Position numbers and translations under genes: made by a program. From Bacteroidota bacterium (GTDB taxonomy: Bacteria > Bacteroidota > Bacteroidia > NS11-12g > UBA955): a DNA stretch of 41,256 bases. A model generated the notes under the pieces. That model saw nothing but the letters and a program-made list of their open reading frames with translations. It ran no database searches and was not told the origin of the DNA. The stretch is from the NCBI GenBank assembly GCA_016868785.1, contig VGFS01000018.1, positions 1-41,256 on the forward strand. The letters run 5' to 3'. Below are positions 1 to 9,615 of this stretch, one piece after another (positions within the stretch are counted from its first letter, which is position 1; each line of letters starts with the position of its first letter).

Positions 1-1
1 C

Positions 2-1384
2 CTAATCTTAAATGCCAAATACCGTTTGGGATTGTTTTCGGATCCCTACAGAGGTTTGAGCGATGATGCACCAGCCAGAGTGCATTTGTCGAACCAGCAC
101 CGCGACATCGCCTATCAGGCCGCTGTGGAGTCGTTTGTTTTGTTACAAAACGATTGGCTCTACCAAGAACCCAAAGCGGGCAAATACGGTCAAACCGCAG
201 CTAGGGAACCCACTTCGGCCTTGCCGCTATCGCCCGATGCTAACATCGCTTGGATCGGCCCATACATCAAAGACAAACGCAACCTCATCGGCAACTGGAG
301 CGGTGCCGGCGATTACAAGCAAGCCATCAGTTTGTGGGAAGCATTGCATACGGGTAAAAAATGGGATGGTCAGGCCCTGAACGATTGGGAAAAGCGGGGT
401 TGGGACAATGAAAGCCACTATGCGTTGGGATGCAATGCCCTGGAGGATGAGGCCCTGATTGCGCGGTTGAATGAGCATGGCGGCATGATTGAAAAATCTG
501 CGAAATCGCCCCAAGCATTGATCGACGAGGCCGTGGCTTTGGCCAAAACCAAAGAGGTGGTGGTGGTGTATTTGGGTGAAACATTCGGGATGAGTGGTGA
601 GGCCGCAAGCCGCAGCAACATTCAATTGCCGGAAAATCAGAAAGCCTTGTTGCGCGCGTTGGCGGCCACGGGCAAACCCATCGTTTTGTTGCTGATGAAT
701 GGCCGTCCGCTTGATTTGAGTGAAGAATCGACGTTGGCCTCTTCCATTTTGGTGACTTGGTTCCCCGGAACGCAGGCGGGATTGGCGGTGAGGGATGTGT
801 TGTTTGGCAAGGTATCGCCCAGTGGCAAGTTGACCATGACGTTTCCTAGGTCTGTGGGACAAGTGCCCATCTATTACAACGCGAAAAATACGGGCAGACC
901 GTTTGATGAGAAGCAGAAATACACCTCGAAATATTTGGACATCCAAAACACGCCTTTGTTTGCTTTCGGACATGGCTTGAGCTATGGCAATACGGCATTG
1001 GGATTCGGCGGAATCAGTGTTGGCAGCGACACCCTGGTATTGGATGCAAGAACGGCAAACGCCCAAGTGGAAATCGATGTTGTGGTGTTACATGTTGGGG
1101 GATTATCTCACAGTGAAACGATTCAGTTGTATACGCATCAGCGCAGCACCATGTTCACCCGTCCTGTGAAGGAATTGAAGCGCTTTCAGAAGATGGCGGT
1201 GAATGTGGAAGACAACATCCGCGCTACCGAGCACAAGGCGGTGACTTTCACGCTGGGTGCCAAGGATTTTTCGTATTTCGACGAATCTGGCAAGCCCATT
1301 TTGGAGGCCGGCCTATACGATGTTTGGATTGGTACGGCATCAGACCAACTGCCTTTGCACCAGGTGGTGAAGGTGGTGAAATAA
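2..1384 (+). CDS. Glycoside hydrolase family 3, C-terminal part (beta-glucosidase BglX type), 5' end outside window
   Basis: The reading frame is open to the window edge and begins with a stretch (NAKYRLGLF then DPYR) typical of the linker after the GH3 barrel, so this is the last 460 residues of a longer enzyme. What remains is the GH3 C-terminal sandwich with the SGEAASR segment, which in BglX-like enzymes carries the general acid/base Glu. It is followed by the PRSVGQVPIYYN segment and a fibronectin-III-like tail ending in VVKVVK. The catalytic Asp nucleophile would lie upstream and cannot be seen. Family members release terminal beta-linked glucose or xylose from oligosaccharides, usually in the periplasm. 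The acid/base region differs clearly from that of the GH3 at 31388, so the two belong to different subfamilies. A TTG at 26 could be misread as a start but lies mid-domain. Confidence 0.93.
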   Translation, partial: LILNAKYRLGLFSDPYRGLSDDAPARVHLSNQHRDIAYQAAVESFVLLQNDWLYQEPKAGKYGQTAAREPTSALPLSPDANIAWIGPYIKDKRNLIGNWSGAGDYKQAISLWEALHTGKKWDGQALNDWEKRGWDNESHYALGCNALEDEALIARLNEHGGMIEKSAKSPQALIDEAVALAKTKEVVVVYLGETFGMSGEAASRSNIQLPENQKALLRALAATGKPIVLLLMNGRPLDLSEESTLASSILVTWFPGTQAGLAVRDVLFGKVSPSGKLTMTFPRSVGQVPIYYNAKNTGRPFDEKQKYTSKYLDIQNTPLFAFGHGLSYGNTALGFGGISVGSDTLVLDARTANAQVEIDVVVLHVGGLSHSETIQLYTHQRSTMFTRPVKELKRFQKMAVNVEDNIRATEHKAVTFTLGAKDFSYFDESGKPILEAGLYDVWIGTASDQLPLHQVVKVVK

Positions 1385-1423
1385 AATTCAAAATCCAACC
1401 GCCGATTGATTTGTTAATTGAGG

Positions 1424-2137
1424 GTGAAGACCTTTTTAACAGCCAAGTGGGAAAACCTCATCATGGCGAACTATGTTGTGGAGCCCCAAGTTCTGAAACC
1501 ATTTCTACCAAAGGGAGTGGAATTGGATTTACATGAGGGTGAGGCCTTTGTGAGTTTGGTGGGATTCATGTTCAACCGCAGCAGAATATTCAACGTTCCG
1601 ATTCCCCTATTGGGAACTTTCGAGGAAATCAACCTGCGTTTCTACGTGAAACGAAAAACGGCTGATGGTTACCGAAGAGGAGTTGTCTTCATCAATGAAA
1701 CTGTGCCTTATAAACCCGTAGCGTGGCTTGCGAATAAGCTCTACAAAGAACATTATATCGCCATCCCCACCCAACACAACATAGTCATCGGATCGGATGA
1801 GAAATTGGTTCAGTACAATTGGAAGATGGGACAAACATGGAACAAAATGGCGGTAAAGGCCAGTAAAATGCAGCGAGAGATGAGTCGTGGTAGCTTGGAG
1901 GAGTTCATTTTTGAGCATTACTACGGTTATACCCGTATCGATGCAAATCGCTCACAAGAATACCGCATCCATCACCCCCGTTGGAAGGTGAACGATGTGT
2001 TAGAGGCGAATATTCAATGCAACTTTGCAGAAATGTATGGTGCCGCTTTCGCCCAATTGAGTTCGGAAAACCCCAAATCCGTCATTATTGCCGAGGGCTC
2101 TGCCATTAGCGTAGATTGGAATAGGAAACCCATTTAA
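1424..2137 (+). CDS. DUF2071 (YqjF-like) family protein
   Basis: A protein of 237 residues without signal peptide or membrane segment, so probably cytoplasmic. The opening KTFLTAKWENLIMANYVV, the following segment LKPFLPKGVELDL, and the middle LRFYVKRK and RGVVFINETVP are the hallmarks of the DUF2071/YqjF family, whose biochemical role is not established. I chose the GTG at 1424 because family members usually begin about two residues before the FLTA segment; a TTG at 1418 is the alternative. It follows the GH3 gene after 39 bases and is followed after 10 bases by a small Cys-rich gene, so those two may be co-transcribed up to the terminator at 2337. Confidence 0.85.
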   Translation: MKTFLTAKWENLIMANYVVEPQVLKPFLPKGVELDLHEGEAFVSLVGFMFNRSRIFNVPIPLLGTFEEINLRFYVKRKTADGYRRGVVFINETVPYKPVAWLANKLYKEHYIAIPTQHNIVIGSDEKLVQYNWKMGQTWNKMAVKASKMQREMSRGSLEEFIFEHYYGYTRIDANRSQEYRIHHPRWKVNDVLEANIQCNFAEMYGAAFAQLSSENPKSVIIAEGSAISVDWNRKPI

Positions 2138-2147
2138 TCCACTCAAC

Positions 2148-2315
2148 ATGAAGACCAAACCGTGCGCTTCTTGCAAGCAAGAACACACCACATTGTATCG
2201 CATCCAATTGGTCAAAGGGAAAATCTGGATCTTCGTTTGTGAAGCCTGCTGCCTTGCCGCAAAGTCCAACCCCCACTACCGCTACGGGGGCACCTGGCAA
2301 GGGTATAGACATTGA
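2148..2315 (+). CDS. Small Cys-rich (zinc-ribbon-like) conserved protein, 55 aa
   Basis: ATG at 2148 and TGA at 2313-2315 enclose 55 codons. The protein has a CxxC pair at residues 6-9 and a CxxCC cluster at residues 31-35, spaced like a zinc knuckle, with a hydrophobic strand (KIWIFV) between them. It ends in YRYGGTWQGYRH. From memory, a YRYGGTW-type ending occurs in a family of small uncharacterised bacterial proteins, which supports this being a real gene; I know of no assigned function. It lies 10 bases after the DUF2071 stop and directly before a rho-independent terminator, so it is probably the last gene of that transcript. Metal binding is inferred from the Cys spacing only. Confidence 0.75.
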   Translation: MKTKPCASCKQEHTTLYRIQLVKGKIWIFVCEACCLAAKSNPHYRYGGTWQGYRH

Positions 2316-2336
2316 TGCGGCCTGTAATACCCAAGT

Positions 2337-2361
2337 CCAACACTGCGCGTTGGCTTTTTTT
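2337..2361 (+). terminator. Rho-independent terminator after the DUF2071 and small Cys-rich genes
   Basis: A 5-bp stem CCAAC/GTTGG around a 7-base loop is followed by one C and a run of seven T. It lies 21 bases after the stop of the 55-residue gene. Confidence 0.7.
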
Positions 2362-2410
2362 ATGCTATTCCGTCGCTAGCATTCCTTGAATGCTGACTCC
2401 CTTAGAGCAT

Positions 2411-2442
2411 AAAAAAAGGCCTTAACTTTCGTTGAGGCCTTT
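2411..2442 (-). terminator. Rho-independent terminator of tRNA-Arg
   Basis: A 12-bp stem (one G-T pair) around a TTTC loop spans 2415-2442. On the minus strand it runs into seven U, so it terminates the leftward tRNA transcript 12 bases after the tRNA 3' end. On the plus strand the T-run is short. Confidence 0.85.
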
Positions 2443-2453
2443 ACTCTTGATCG

Positions 2454-2527
2454 TGCACGCGTAGGGATTCGAACCCCAAACCTTCTGATCCGTAGTCAGA
2501 TGCTCTATCCAATTGAGCTACGCATGC
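2454..2527 (-). tRNA. tRNA-Arg(ACG)
   Basis: The minus strand folds into a complete cloverleaf. The acceptor stem is GCATGCG/CGCGTGC with one T-G pair, and the D-arm GCTC/GAGC encloses AATTGGATA. The anticodon stem TCTGA/TCAGA holds loop CTACGGA with anticodon ACG, and the T-arm loop is TTCGAAT. The discriminator is A at 2454 and the following bases are CGA, so CCA is not encoded. A34 would be expected to be deaminated to inosine to read CGU, CGC and CGA. The gene has its own promoter at 2576-2605 and its own terminator at 2411-2442. Confidence 0.97.
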
Positions 2528-2547
2528 ATTACTCTCCAAGGCTGCAA

Positions 2548-2563
2548 GGGTTGGGAACAACCC
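2548..2563 (-). other. Hairpin in the tRNA-Arg precursor leader
   Basis: A 6-bp stem GGGTTG/CAACCC with a 4-base loop lies between the tRNA promoter and the mature tRNA 5' end, within the inferred 5' leader. It may guide processing; no function is proven. Confidence 0.4.
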
Positions 2564-2575
2564 TGGAAAGGGGTG

Positions 2576-2605
2576 CAAATATAATCATTGTTGGAAAACT
2601 TTCAA
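2576..2605 (-). promoter_or_regulatory. Promoter of tRNA-Arg (Bacteroidota type)
   Basis: On the minus strand a TTG (bases 2603-2605) is followed by exactly 19 bases and then TATATTTG (2576-2583), a perfect match to the -33 TTG / -7 TAnnTTTG promoter of Bacteroidota. It points to the tRNA, whose 5' end is 49 bases downstream. Confidence 0.8.
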
Positions 2606-2661
2606 ACGAAATTCAGAAAAAACGAATCCCGACGTTTTGTAGTAAATTGCAACACCATAAT

Positions 2662-5280
2662 ATGAAAAAAATCTGTTTACCCCTCTTGGCATTCGCCCTA
2701 TTTAGCGCTAACGCCTATGGCAATAAGCCACCAAAAAAACAAAAAGGTGCAACCCCCGCAGCCCCCACAGAAGCATCTGCCGCACCAGAAAAGGCCAAAG
2801 ATAAAAATCCATCCATCGAGTCAAAAACCAAAAATGCCAAACGCATAGAAGGACTATTCCCCCTCTTCCTCGACTCAACCGATGGCAAACTCTATATCCA
2901 AATCAATGCCGCCCAACTCAATACCGAATTCATCCACTTCGCCTATACCGAAAATGGCGTCATCGCCGGCGGCCATCATCGTGGGCAATTCCGTGGATCG
3001 CGCATTTTTACCATCCGTAAATGCTATAACAACCTGGAATTTACCCAAATAAATACCAACTTCTACTTCAACCCTAGCTCGGCACTCTCCAAAAGCAAAA
3101 ATGCCAACATCTCCGATGCCCCGCTGGCCTTCGAAAAAATCATCGCCGAAAACAAAAAAACCGGCGACTTCCTCATCGATGCCGATGAACTCTTCCTCAC
3201 AGAAAAACTTCACCAAATCAAAGAAGGTGGCAGACCCGGTGGCGAAGGCTTCAAATTGGGCATGCTCTCCAAAGGAAAAACCCAATATATCAACATCCGT
3301 AACTTCCCCCAAAATACCGACCTCGTGGTGCGCTATGTCTATGACAACCCCGCCCCCGCCGGTGATGGTGGCGAAGAAGTAACCGATGCACGTGCCGTAA
3401 ACATCGAATTGCAGCACTCCATCATCCAAGTGCCAAAAAACAACTTCCAACCCCGATACGATGACCCGCGTGTGGGCTTCTTTACCGACCAGGTCAACGA
3501 CATGACCTCCCCCAACGCCACCAACTATCGTGATGTGATTCATCGCTGGGACCTTCAAAAGAAAGACCCCACCGCATTGCTCTCCGAACCCGTGAAACCC
3601 ATCGTTTGGTGGATCGAAAATACCACACCCGTTGAATATCGCGAAACCATCAAAAAAGCGGCCCTCCAATGGAATAAAGCCTTCGAACCCATCGGCTTCC
3701 AAAATGCCGTGCAAGTGTTCGAACAGCCCGATACCGCCAACTGGGACGCCGGTGATATCCGCTACAATGTACTCCGTTGGACCTCATCACCCAACCCGCC
3801 CTTCGGTGGATATGGCCCCAGTTTCACCAACCCACACACAGGCGAAATCCTTGGCGCAGACATCATGTTTGAATACGTGTTCCTCACCAACCGCTTCCGC
3901 GCCCAAAAATTGTTTAAAACCGATGGCGGCGAAATACTCACCCCCGCAAAACTGATCCAAGCCCTGCACGAAGAAGAAGGCCACACATCGCTTCATGGAT
4001 TCCAGGGTTGCTACGCCGCAGAATGCCTCCACAATGAGCACCTTTTTGCCCAGTCGTTGTTGGATGCGCAAAATGCATCGCCCGCCGAAAAATCACGCCT
4101 CATCAACGAATCCATCTACTACCTCGTGTTGCACGAAATGGGCCATACCCTCGGACTCATGCACAACATGAAGGCCTCCCAGTTGCACACGCCCGCTGAG
4201 CTCGCCGATCCAGGACTCACCTACAAAACAGGCCTCATCGGCTCCGTCATGGACTACCCCGCCATCAACCTGCACAAAACCAAATCCAACGTGCAATACT
4301 GTCAGACCGAACCCGGACCTTACGACCTCTGGGCCATCGAATACGGCTACAGCCAAGCATTGTCAGACCCCACAGCAGAAGCGGCACGATTAAAAGCCAT
4401 CACCGAGCGCAGCATCGAGCCCAAATTAACTTTTGGAAACGACGCCGATGATATGCGTTCACCTGGCAAAGGCATCGACCCCCGAGTAATGGTCAACGAT
4501 TTGAGTTCTGACGCGGTAGGCTATGGCATCGATCGCATCGAAATGACGCAAGAATTGATGAAAAACATCAAGGCCTCCCATACCCAAGATGAAATCAGTT
4601 ACCAGGCCATAGTAGGCGCCTACAGCTCGTTGAGCGGTGCTTACACTACGATGGTGGGTGTGATGAGTCGCTACGTAGGTGGCATCTACGTAAACCGTCC
4701 TATCCCCGGTCAAGCCAATGCGCCTTTCCCTTATGAGCCCATCCCCTATTTCCAACAAAAACGTGCGATGGAAGCCATCAACAAGTTTGCGTTTGCACCC
4801 AATGCGATGGAAGTTCCTAGCGATTTGATTCCTTTCTTGCAGCCCCAACGTCGCGGCTTCGGTTTCTTCGGCAAAGAAGAGGACCCCAAACTCCACAACC
4901 GCGTGGCTCGCATGCAGGCCGAAGTGTTGGCCCATTTGTTGAACCCCAAAACCGTGTTGCGCATCAACGATACCCGCGAATACGGCAACCGTTTCACCTT
5001 GAACGAAATGATGACCATGATGACCAATGGCATTTTCATGGAAGACCTCAAAGGAACCGTGAATACCCACCGCATGGTATTGCAAGAAATGTACTTGGCG
5101 AGTCTGGTAGCAGGGGCCTTGCAAGTAGAACGCAACCCCTTTGATGCGGCCTCCAAAGCGGTGATGTATAGCGAAGTGCTGCGTATCCAAGAATTGCTCA
5201 AAGCCAATCCGGGTACCGGCGAAACCAAAGGACATCGTGCCTTGTTGTTGAAAGCCATCGAAAAGGCACAAAACAACTAA
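2662..5280 (+). CDS. Secreted zinc-dependent metalloprotease (DUF5117/DUF4953 type)
   Basis: An 872-residue protein with a signal peptide (MKKICLPLLAFALFSANAYG) and a Lys/Pro/Ala-rich linker to about residue 55. A large beta-rich N-terminal domain follows, resembling DUF5117. The zincin motif HEMGHTLGLMHN is at residues 491-502: H491, H495 and H501 would bind zinc and E492 would be the catalytic base. The C-terminal third resembles DUF4953. Such proteins are common in Bacteroidota and act outside the cytoplasm; natural substrates are unknown. I chose ATG 2662 because it starts the signal peptide. The frame stays open upstream to 2500, but that stretch runs through the antisense of the tRNA gene. 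Leucine codon choice changes sharply at about 4490 (see findings). The TonB-receptor remnant follows after 28 bases. Confidence 0.92.
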   Translation: MKKICLPLLAFALFSANAYGNKPPKKQKGATPAAPTEASAAPEKAKDKNPSIESKTKNAKRIEGLFPLFLDSTDGKLYIQINAAQLNTEFIHFAYTENGVIAGGHHRGQFRGSRIFTIRKCYNNLEFTQINTNFYFNPSSALSKSKNANISDAPLAFEKIIAENKKTGDFLIDADELFLTEKLHQIKEGGRPGGEGFKLGMLSKGKTQYINIRNFPQNTDLVVRYVYDNPAPAGDGGEEVTDARAVNIELQHSIIQVPKNNFQPRYDDPRVGFFTDQVNDMTSPNATNYRDVIHRWDLQKKDPTALLSEPVKPIVWWIENTTPVEYRETIKKAALQWNKAFEPIGFQNAVQVFEQPDTANWDAGDIRYNVLRWTSSPNPPFGGYGPSFTNPHTGEILGADIMFEYVFLTNRFRAQKLFKTDGGEILTPAKLIQALHEEEGHTSLHGFQGCYAAECLHNEHLFAQSLLDAQNASPAEKSRLINESIYYLVLHEMGHTLGLMHNMKASQLHTPAELADPGLTYKTGLIGSVMDYPAINLHKTKSNVQYCQTEPGPYDLWAIEYGYSQALSDPTAEAARLKAITERSIEPKLTFGNDADDMRSPGKGIDPRVMVNDLSSDAVGYGIDRIEMTQELMKNIKASHTQDEISYQAIVGAYSSLSGAYTTMVGVMSRYVGGIYVNRPIPGQANAPFPYEPIPYFQQKRAMEAINKFAFAPNAMEVPSDLIPFLQPQRRGFGFFGKEEDPKLHNRVARMQAEVLAHLLNPKTVLRINDTREYGNRFTLNEMMTMMTNGIFMEDLKGTVNTHRMVLQEMYLASLVAGALQVERNPFDAASKAVMYSEVLRIQELLKANPGTGETKGHRALLLKAIEKAQNN

Positions 5281-5308
5281 CATGCATGGTTAACCGATTC
5301 ATCCAACC

Positions 5309-5680
5309 ATGAACAAAATGACCAACAGTTTCATTAAAAAAGGCGCAGTATTCTGCGCCCTTTTCTATGCTACGGCAAGCATCGCCCAGCAATTCGAAAC
5401 CCTGCAAGGCGCCCAAATCAACGCGAGCAAACTCAAACTCGCAGCCAACAATGTCGGCAGCAACATCACCATCCTGTCGCGCAAAGACATTGCTAACATC
5501 CCCGTGCAAACCACCGCAGAATTGTTGGGTTACATCGAAGGGGTAGACCTAAGGCAACGCGGTCCCAATGGTGTGCAAGCCGACGTACAAATTCAAGAGG
5601 GAACTTTTGATCAAGTGTTGGTGCTTATTGATGGCGTGCGTCTAGCAGACCCTCAAACCGGACATCATATGTTGAATCTG
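5309..5680 (+). pseudogene. Truncated TonB-dependent receptor (signal peptide and part of the plug domain)
   Basis: Begins with a normal signal peptide (KKGAVFCALFYATASIAQ). It continues into a clear TonB-receptor plug: NITILSRKDIANIPVQTTAELL, GVDLRQRGPNGVQADVQIQ, VLVLIDGVRLADPQTGHH. Homology stops at residue 124, after HHMLNL, where the usual plug continuation toward the RIEVLRG-type segment and the whole 22-strand barrel should follow. The next bases form a GC palindrome (5696-5710), and the DUF423 gene starts at 5751. The frame stays open to 5989 but only as a meaningless overlap with DUF423. An intact version would be an outer-membrane importer of the vitamin B12/siderophore class. Deletion in the genome and an assembly collapse at the palindrome are both possible. 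Confidence 0.8.
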
Positions 5681-5695
5681 ATGGTACCACCAGAG

Positions 5696-5710
5696 GCCGC
5701 CTGCGGCGGC
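5696..5710. repeat. GC palindrome with TGC loop at the receptor truncation point
   Basis: Perfect 6-bp arms GCCGCC/GGCGGC around TGC. It begins 15 bases after the last recognisable receptor codon. Same loop and orientation as the palindromes at 6209, 18146, 32430 and 33874. Confidence 0.7.
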
Positions 5711-5750
5711 GGTCCCCCGCGAAGTTCAAATCATTTCAAAATAATCAGAC

Positions 5751-6125
5751 ATGAAAACACATCAATTAATTGGACTGGGAAGCCTCATGATGGCCCTCTC
5801 CATTGCCCTGGGCGCCATGGGTACACACACGTTGGAAGGTGCCATCACCCCGCGTTATCTCGATGTATGGAAAACCGCTTCCCTGTACTTTGCCCTCAAC
5901 GGCCTCGGCTTTTTGGCAGTGTCGCAAAATGCCGAAAGCACCAAAGGCATTTACATCAAAATCACCATCTTGGGGGCCTTTATTTTTAGCGTTTCCCTCT
6001 GGTTTCTGGCATTAAACGAACTCCTCTCGCCCGCCTTGCGCAAACTGGGTGCAATAACGCCAATAGGCGGACTCCTGATGATCATCGGTTGGGCTATGAT
6101 TGGCATCAACCAGTTGCGTCGTTGA
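5751..6125 (+). CDS. DUF423 family small membrane protein (YgdD-like)
   Basis: A 124-residue protein with about four hydrophobic segments: residues 6-26, 42-60, 68-90 and 101-120. The N-terminal GSLMMALSIALGAMGTHTLE and the following W-x-T-A-x-x-Y-x-x-x-x-x-L-G match the DUF423 family of inner-membrane proteins, whose function is unknown. The ATG at 5751 is the family-typical start. It is directly downstream of the truncated receptor and may have gained its present position through that deletion. A long palindrome at 6209 lies between it and the convergent FKBP-like gene. Confidence 0.88.
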   Translation: MKTHQLIGLGSLMMALSIALGAMGTHTLEGAITPRYLDVWKTASLYFALNGLGFLAVSQNAESTKGIYIKITILGAFIFSVSLWFLALNELLSPALRKLGAITPIGGLLMIIGWAMIGINQLRR

Positions 6126-6208
6126 GTCAAAAACCCATATTAACCAGACCTTTTTGAAAGGAAATCTACTTCCTGGAAAGCAAAAAATCATTTTGAACGT
6201 CATGAACG

Positions 6209-6237
6209 AATTAGGGCGGCCTGCGGCCGCCCTAATT
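6209..6237. repeat. 29-base perfect palindrome with TGC loop between convergent genes
   Basis: 13-bp perfectly complementary arms (AATTAGGGCGGCC and its complement) enclose TGC at 6222-6224. It lies between the DUF423 stop and the stop of the minus-strand FKBP-like gene. There is no clear T-run on either side, so it is not a textbook intrinsic terminator, but it could stop or protect both 3' ends. Confidence 0.75.
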
Positions 6238-6261
6238 ACTATAAATTCCTTAAACCTCGAA

Positions 6262-7017
6262 TTATTTACCCGCTGGTGGTGGGATGTAATCCAAAGGAGG
6301 TTGTGTATTTGCGCTTGGCTTCTGACCAGGTACCACACTCTTTAGATCCACCTCAATCACCGTTACGCCATACATGTCATCGAAACTTCCCGCCATTCTC
6401 GCCAAACTGGGGAATTCTACATTCGACAAATAAACCTCAAACAATCCACCCGCAGCCGTCTTCTGGAAAGCCTCTTCCAAAGGGGCCAAATTCAAACTTG
6501 TGATGTTATTAACGAATGGCTTGTTATCCTTGCGATTGTCCTGAAACACCTTACCCTTGCCATTCTTGATGATAAAATAACAAGTAACTGTATCATAAAT
6601 GCCGGGAATCGCACCCGTGCCCTTTTTCAACTCCTTGTAATAACCCTTGCTTGCCAACGGAGTTACACCCGCCTCTTTGCTCACTTTGGCCATCAAATCG
6701 TTGGTTTCTTTTTGCAAAACTTTGATTTTCTTGTCCTGTACCCCCTGCACATAACCTTGATACACCTTGCCCATGTTCTCCTGCTTGATCGCCAATCCAC
6801 TGTCTTTGGCCATACCGTCCTTCACACCGCGAAGAAAGCTGCCAAAATCAATGCCGTCGATACCCTGCTGCTTCATGCGCTGCGCAGTTTCGTAGCCGTA
6901 AACATAACTAAATGAATCTTCTGAAGTCTTCAACTCCTTGCTCGTGTCGATCGATTCGCCACATCCGGCCAATAAGCCCAAGGCCAACACCGGTAAGTAT
7001 ATGATTTGCTTTTTCAT
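6262..7017 (-). CDS. FKBP-type peptidyl-prolyl isomerase-like lipoprotein
   Basis: A 251-residue lipoprotein with signal MKKQIIYLPVLALGLLAGC and lipid-anchored Cys19. Residues about 30-120 resemble the helical FKBP N-terminal dimerisation domain of FkpA/Mip (SYVYGYETAQRMKQQGI, FLRGVKDGM). Residues about 125-230 follow the FKBP fold: a GTG turn, then VFQDNRKDNKPFV, then PLEEAFQKTAAGG. The Tyr, Trp and IPP-type residues that line the FKBP catalytic pocket are not evident, so isomerase activity is doubtful and a chaperone role is as likely. The C-terminal tail is Pro-rich (PPLDYIPPPAGK). It lies 35 bases after the ABC-F gene on the same strand, probably one transcript. Confidence 0.8.
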   Translation of the reverse strand: MKKQIIYLPVLALGLLAGCGESIDTSKELKTSEDSFSYVYGYETAQRMKQQGIDGIDFGSFLRGVKDGMAKDSGLAIKQENMGKVYQGYVQGVQDKKIKVLQKETNDLMAKVSKEAGVTPLASKGYYKELKKGTGAIPGIYDTVTCYFIIKNGKGKVFQDNRKDNKPFVNNITSLNLAPLEEAFQKTAAGGLFEVYLSNVEFPSLARMAGSFDDMYGVTVIEVDLKSVVPGQKPSANTQPPLDYIPPPAGK

Positions 7018-7052
7018 TGTTTTTCTGTTCGATTATCGCCCAATGCCTTGCA

Positions 7053-9499
<2,447 letters not shown>

Positions 9500-9563
9500 T
9501 CTGCAAATAGAGTTGACGGCAAAATAACCCAATTAAACAATAATTACCAAAAATTGTTTTCGA

Positions 9564-9580
9564 AGTGTTCAATTGACACT
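9564..9580. promoter_or_regulatory. Candidate operator for the adjacent Nudix-type regulator
   Basis: Inverted repeat AGTGT-N7-ACACT in the divergent intergenic region. It covers the -33 TTG of the plus-strand promoter. A third AAGTGTT copy follows at 9581-9587 in direct repeat with 9563-9569, 18 bases apart. The position fits repression by blocking RNA polymerase; the link to the regulator is inferred. Confidence 0.45.
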
Positions 9581-9602
9581 AAGTGTTTTTTTATTATCTT
9601 GC
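9573..9602 (+). promoter_or_regulatory. Promoter of the sugar kinase-pgmB operon
   Basis: TTG at 9573-9575, 19 bases, then TATCTTGC at 9595-9602, which is one base short of a perfect TAnnTTTG. The inferred start of transcription is just before the ATG at 9616. Confidence 0.55.
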
Positions 9603-9615
9603 ACCCACTTTTAAT

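Noticed and set aside
227-1066. 279-codon antisense open frame opposite the GH3 fragment
   Set aside because: It mirrors a well-supported coding sequence and resembles no family.
2500-2661. N-terminal extension of the metalloprotease reading frame
   Set aside because: It runs through the antisense of the tRNA gene and its promoter; the signal peptide starts at 2662.
4459-5283. Long antisense open frame opposite the metalloprotease (also at 2875-3714)
   Set aside because: Phe/His/Gly/Val-rich composition typical of the complement of a biased gene; no domain or start context.
5681-5989. Continuation of the truncated receptor frame into the DUF423 gene
   Set aside because: The residues have no receptor similarity and overlap DUF423 in another frame, so this is read-through after the break.
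9500-9532. Upstream TTG start for the first Nudix-type regulator
   Set aside because: It adds 11 residues with no similarity to the paralog and lies in the regulatory region; ATG 9499 fits better.
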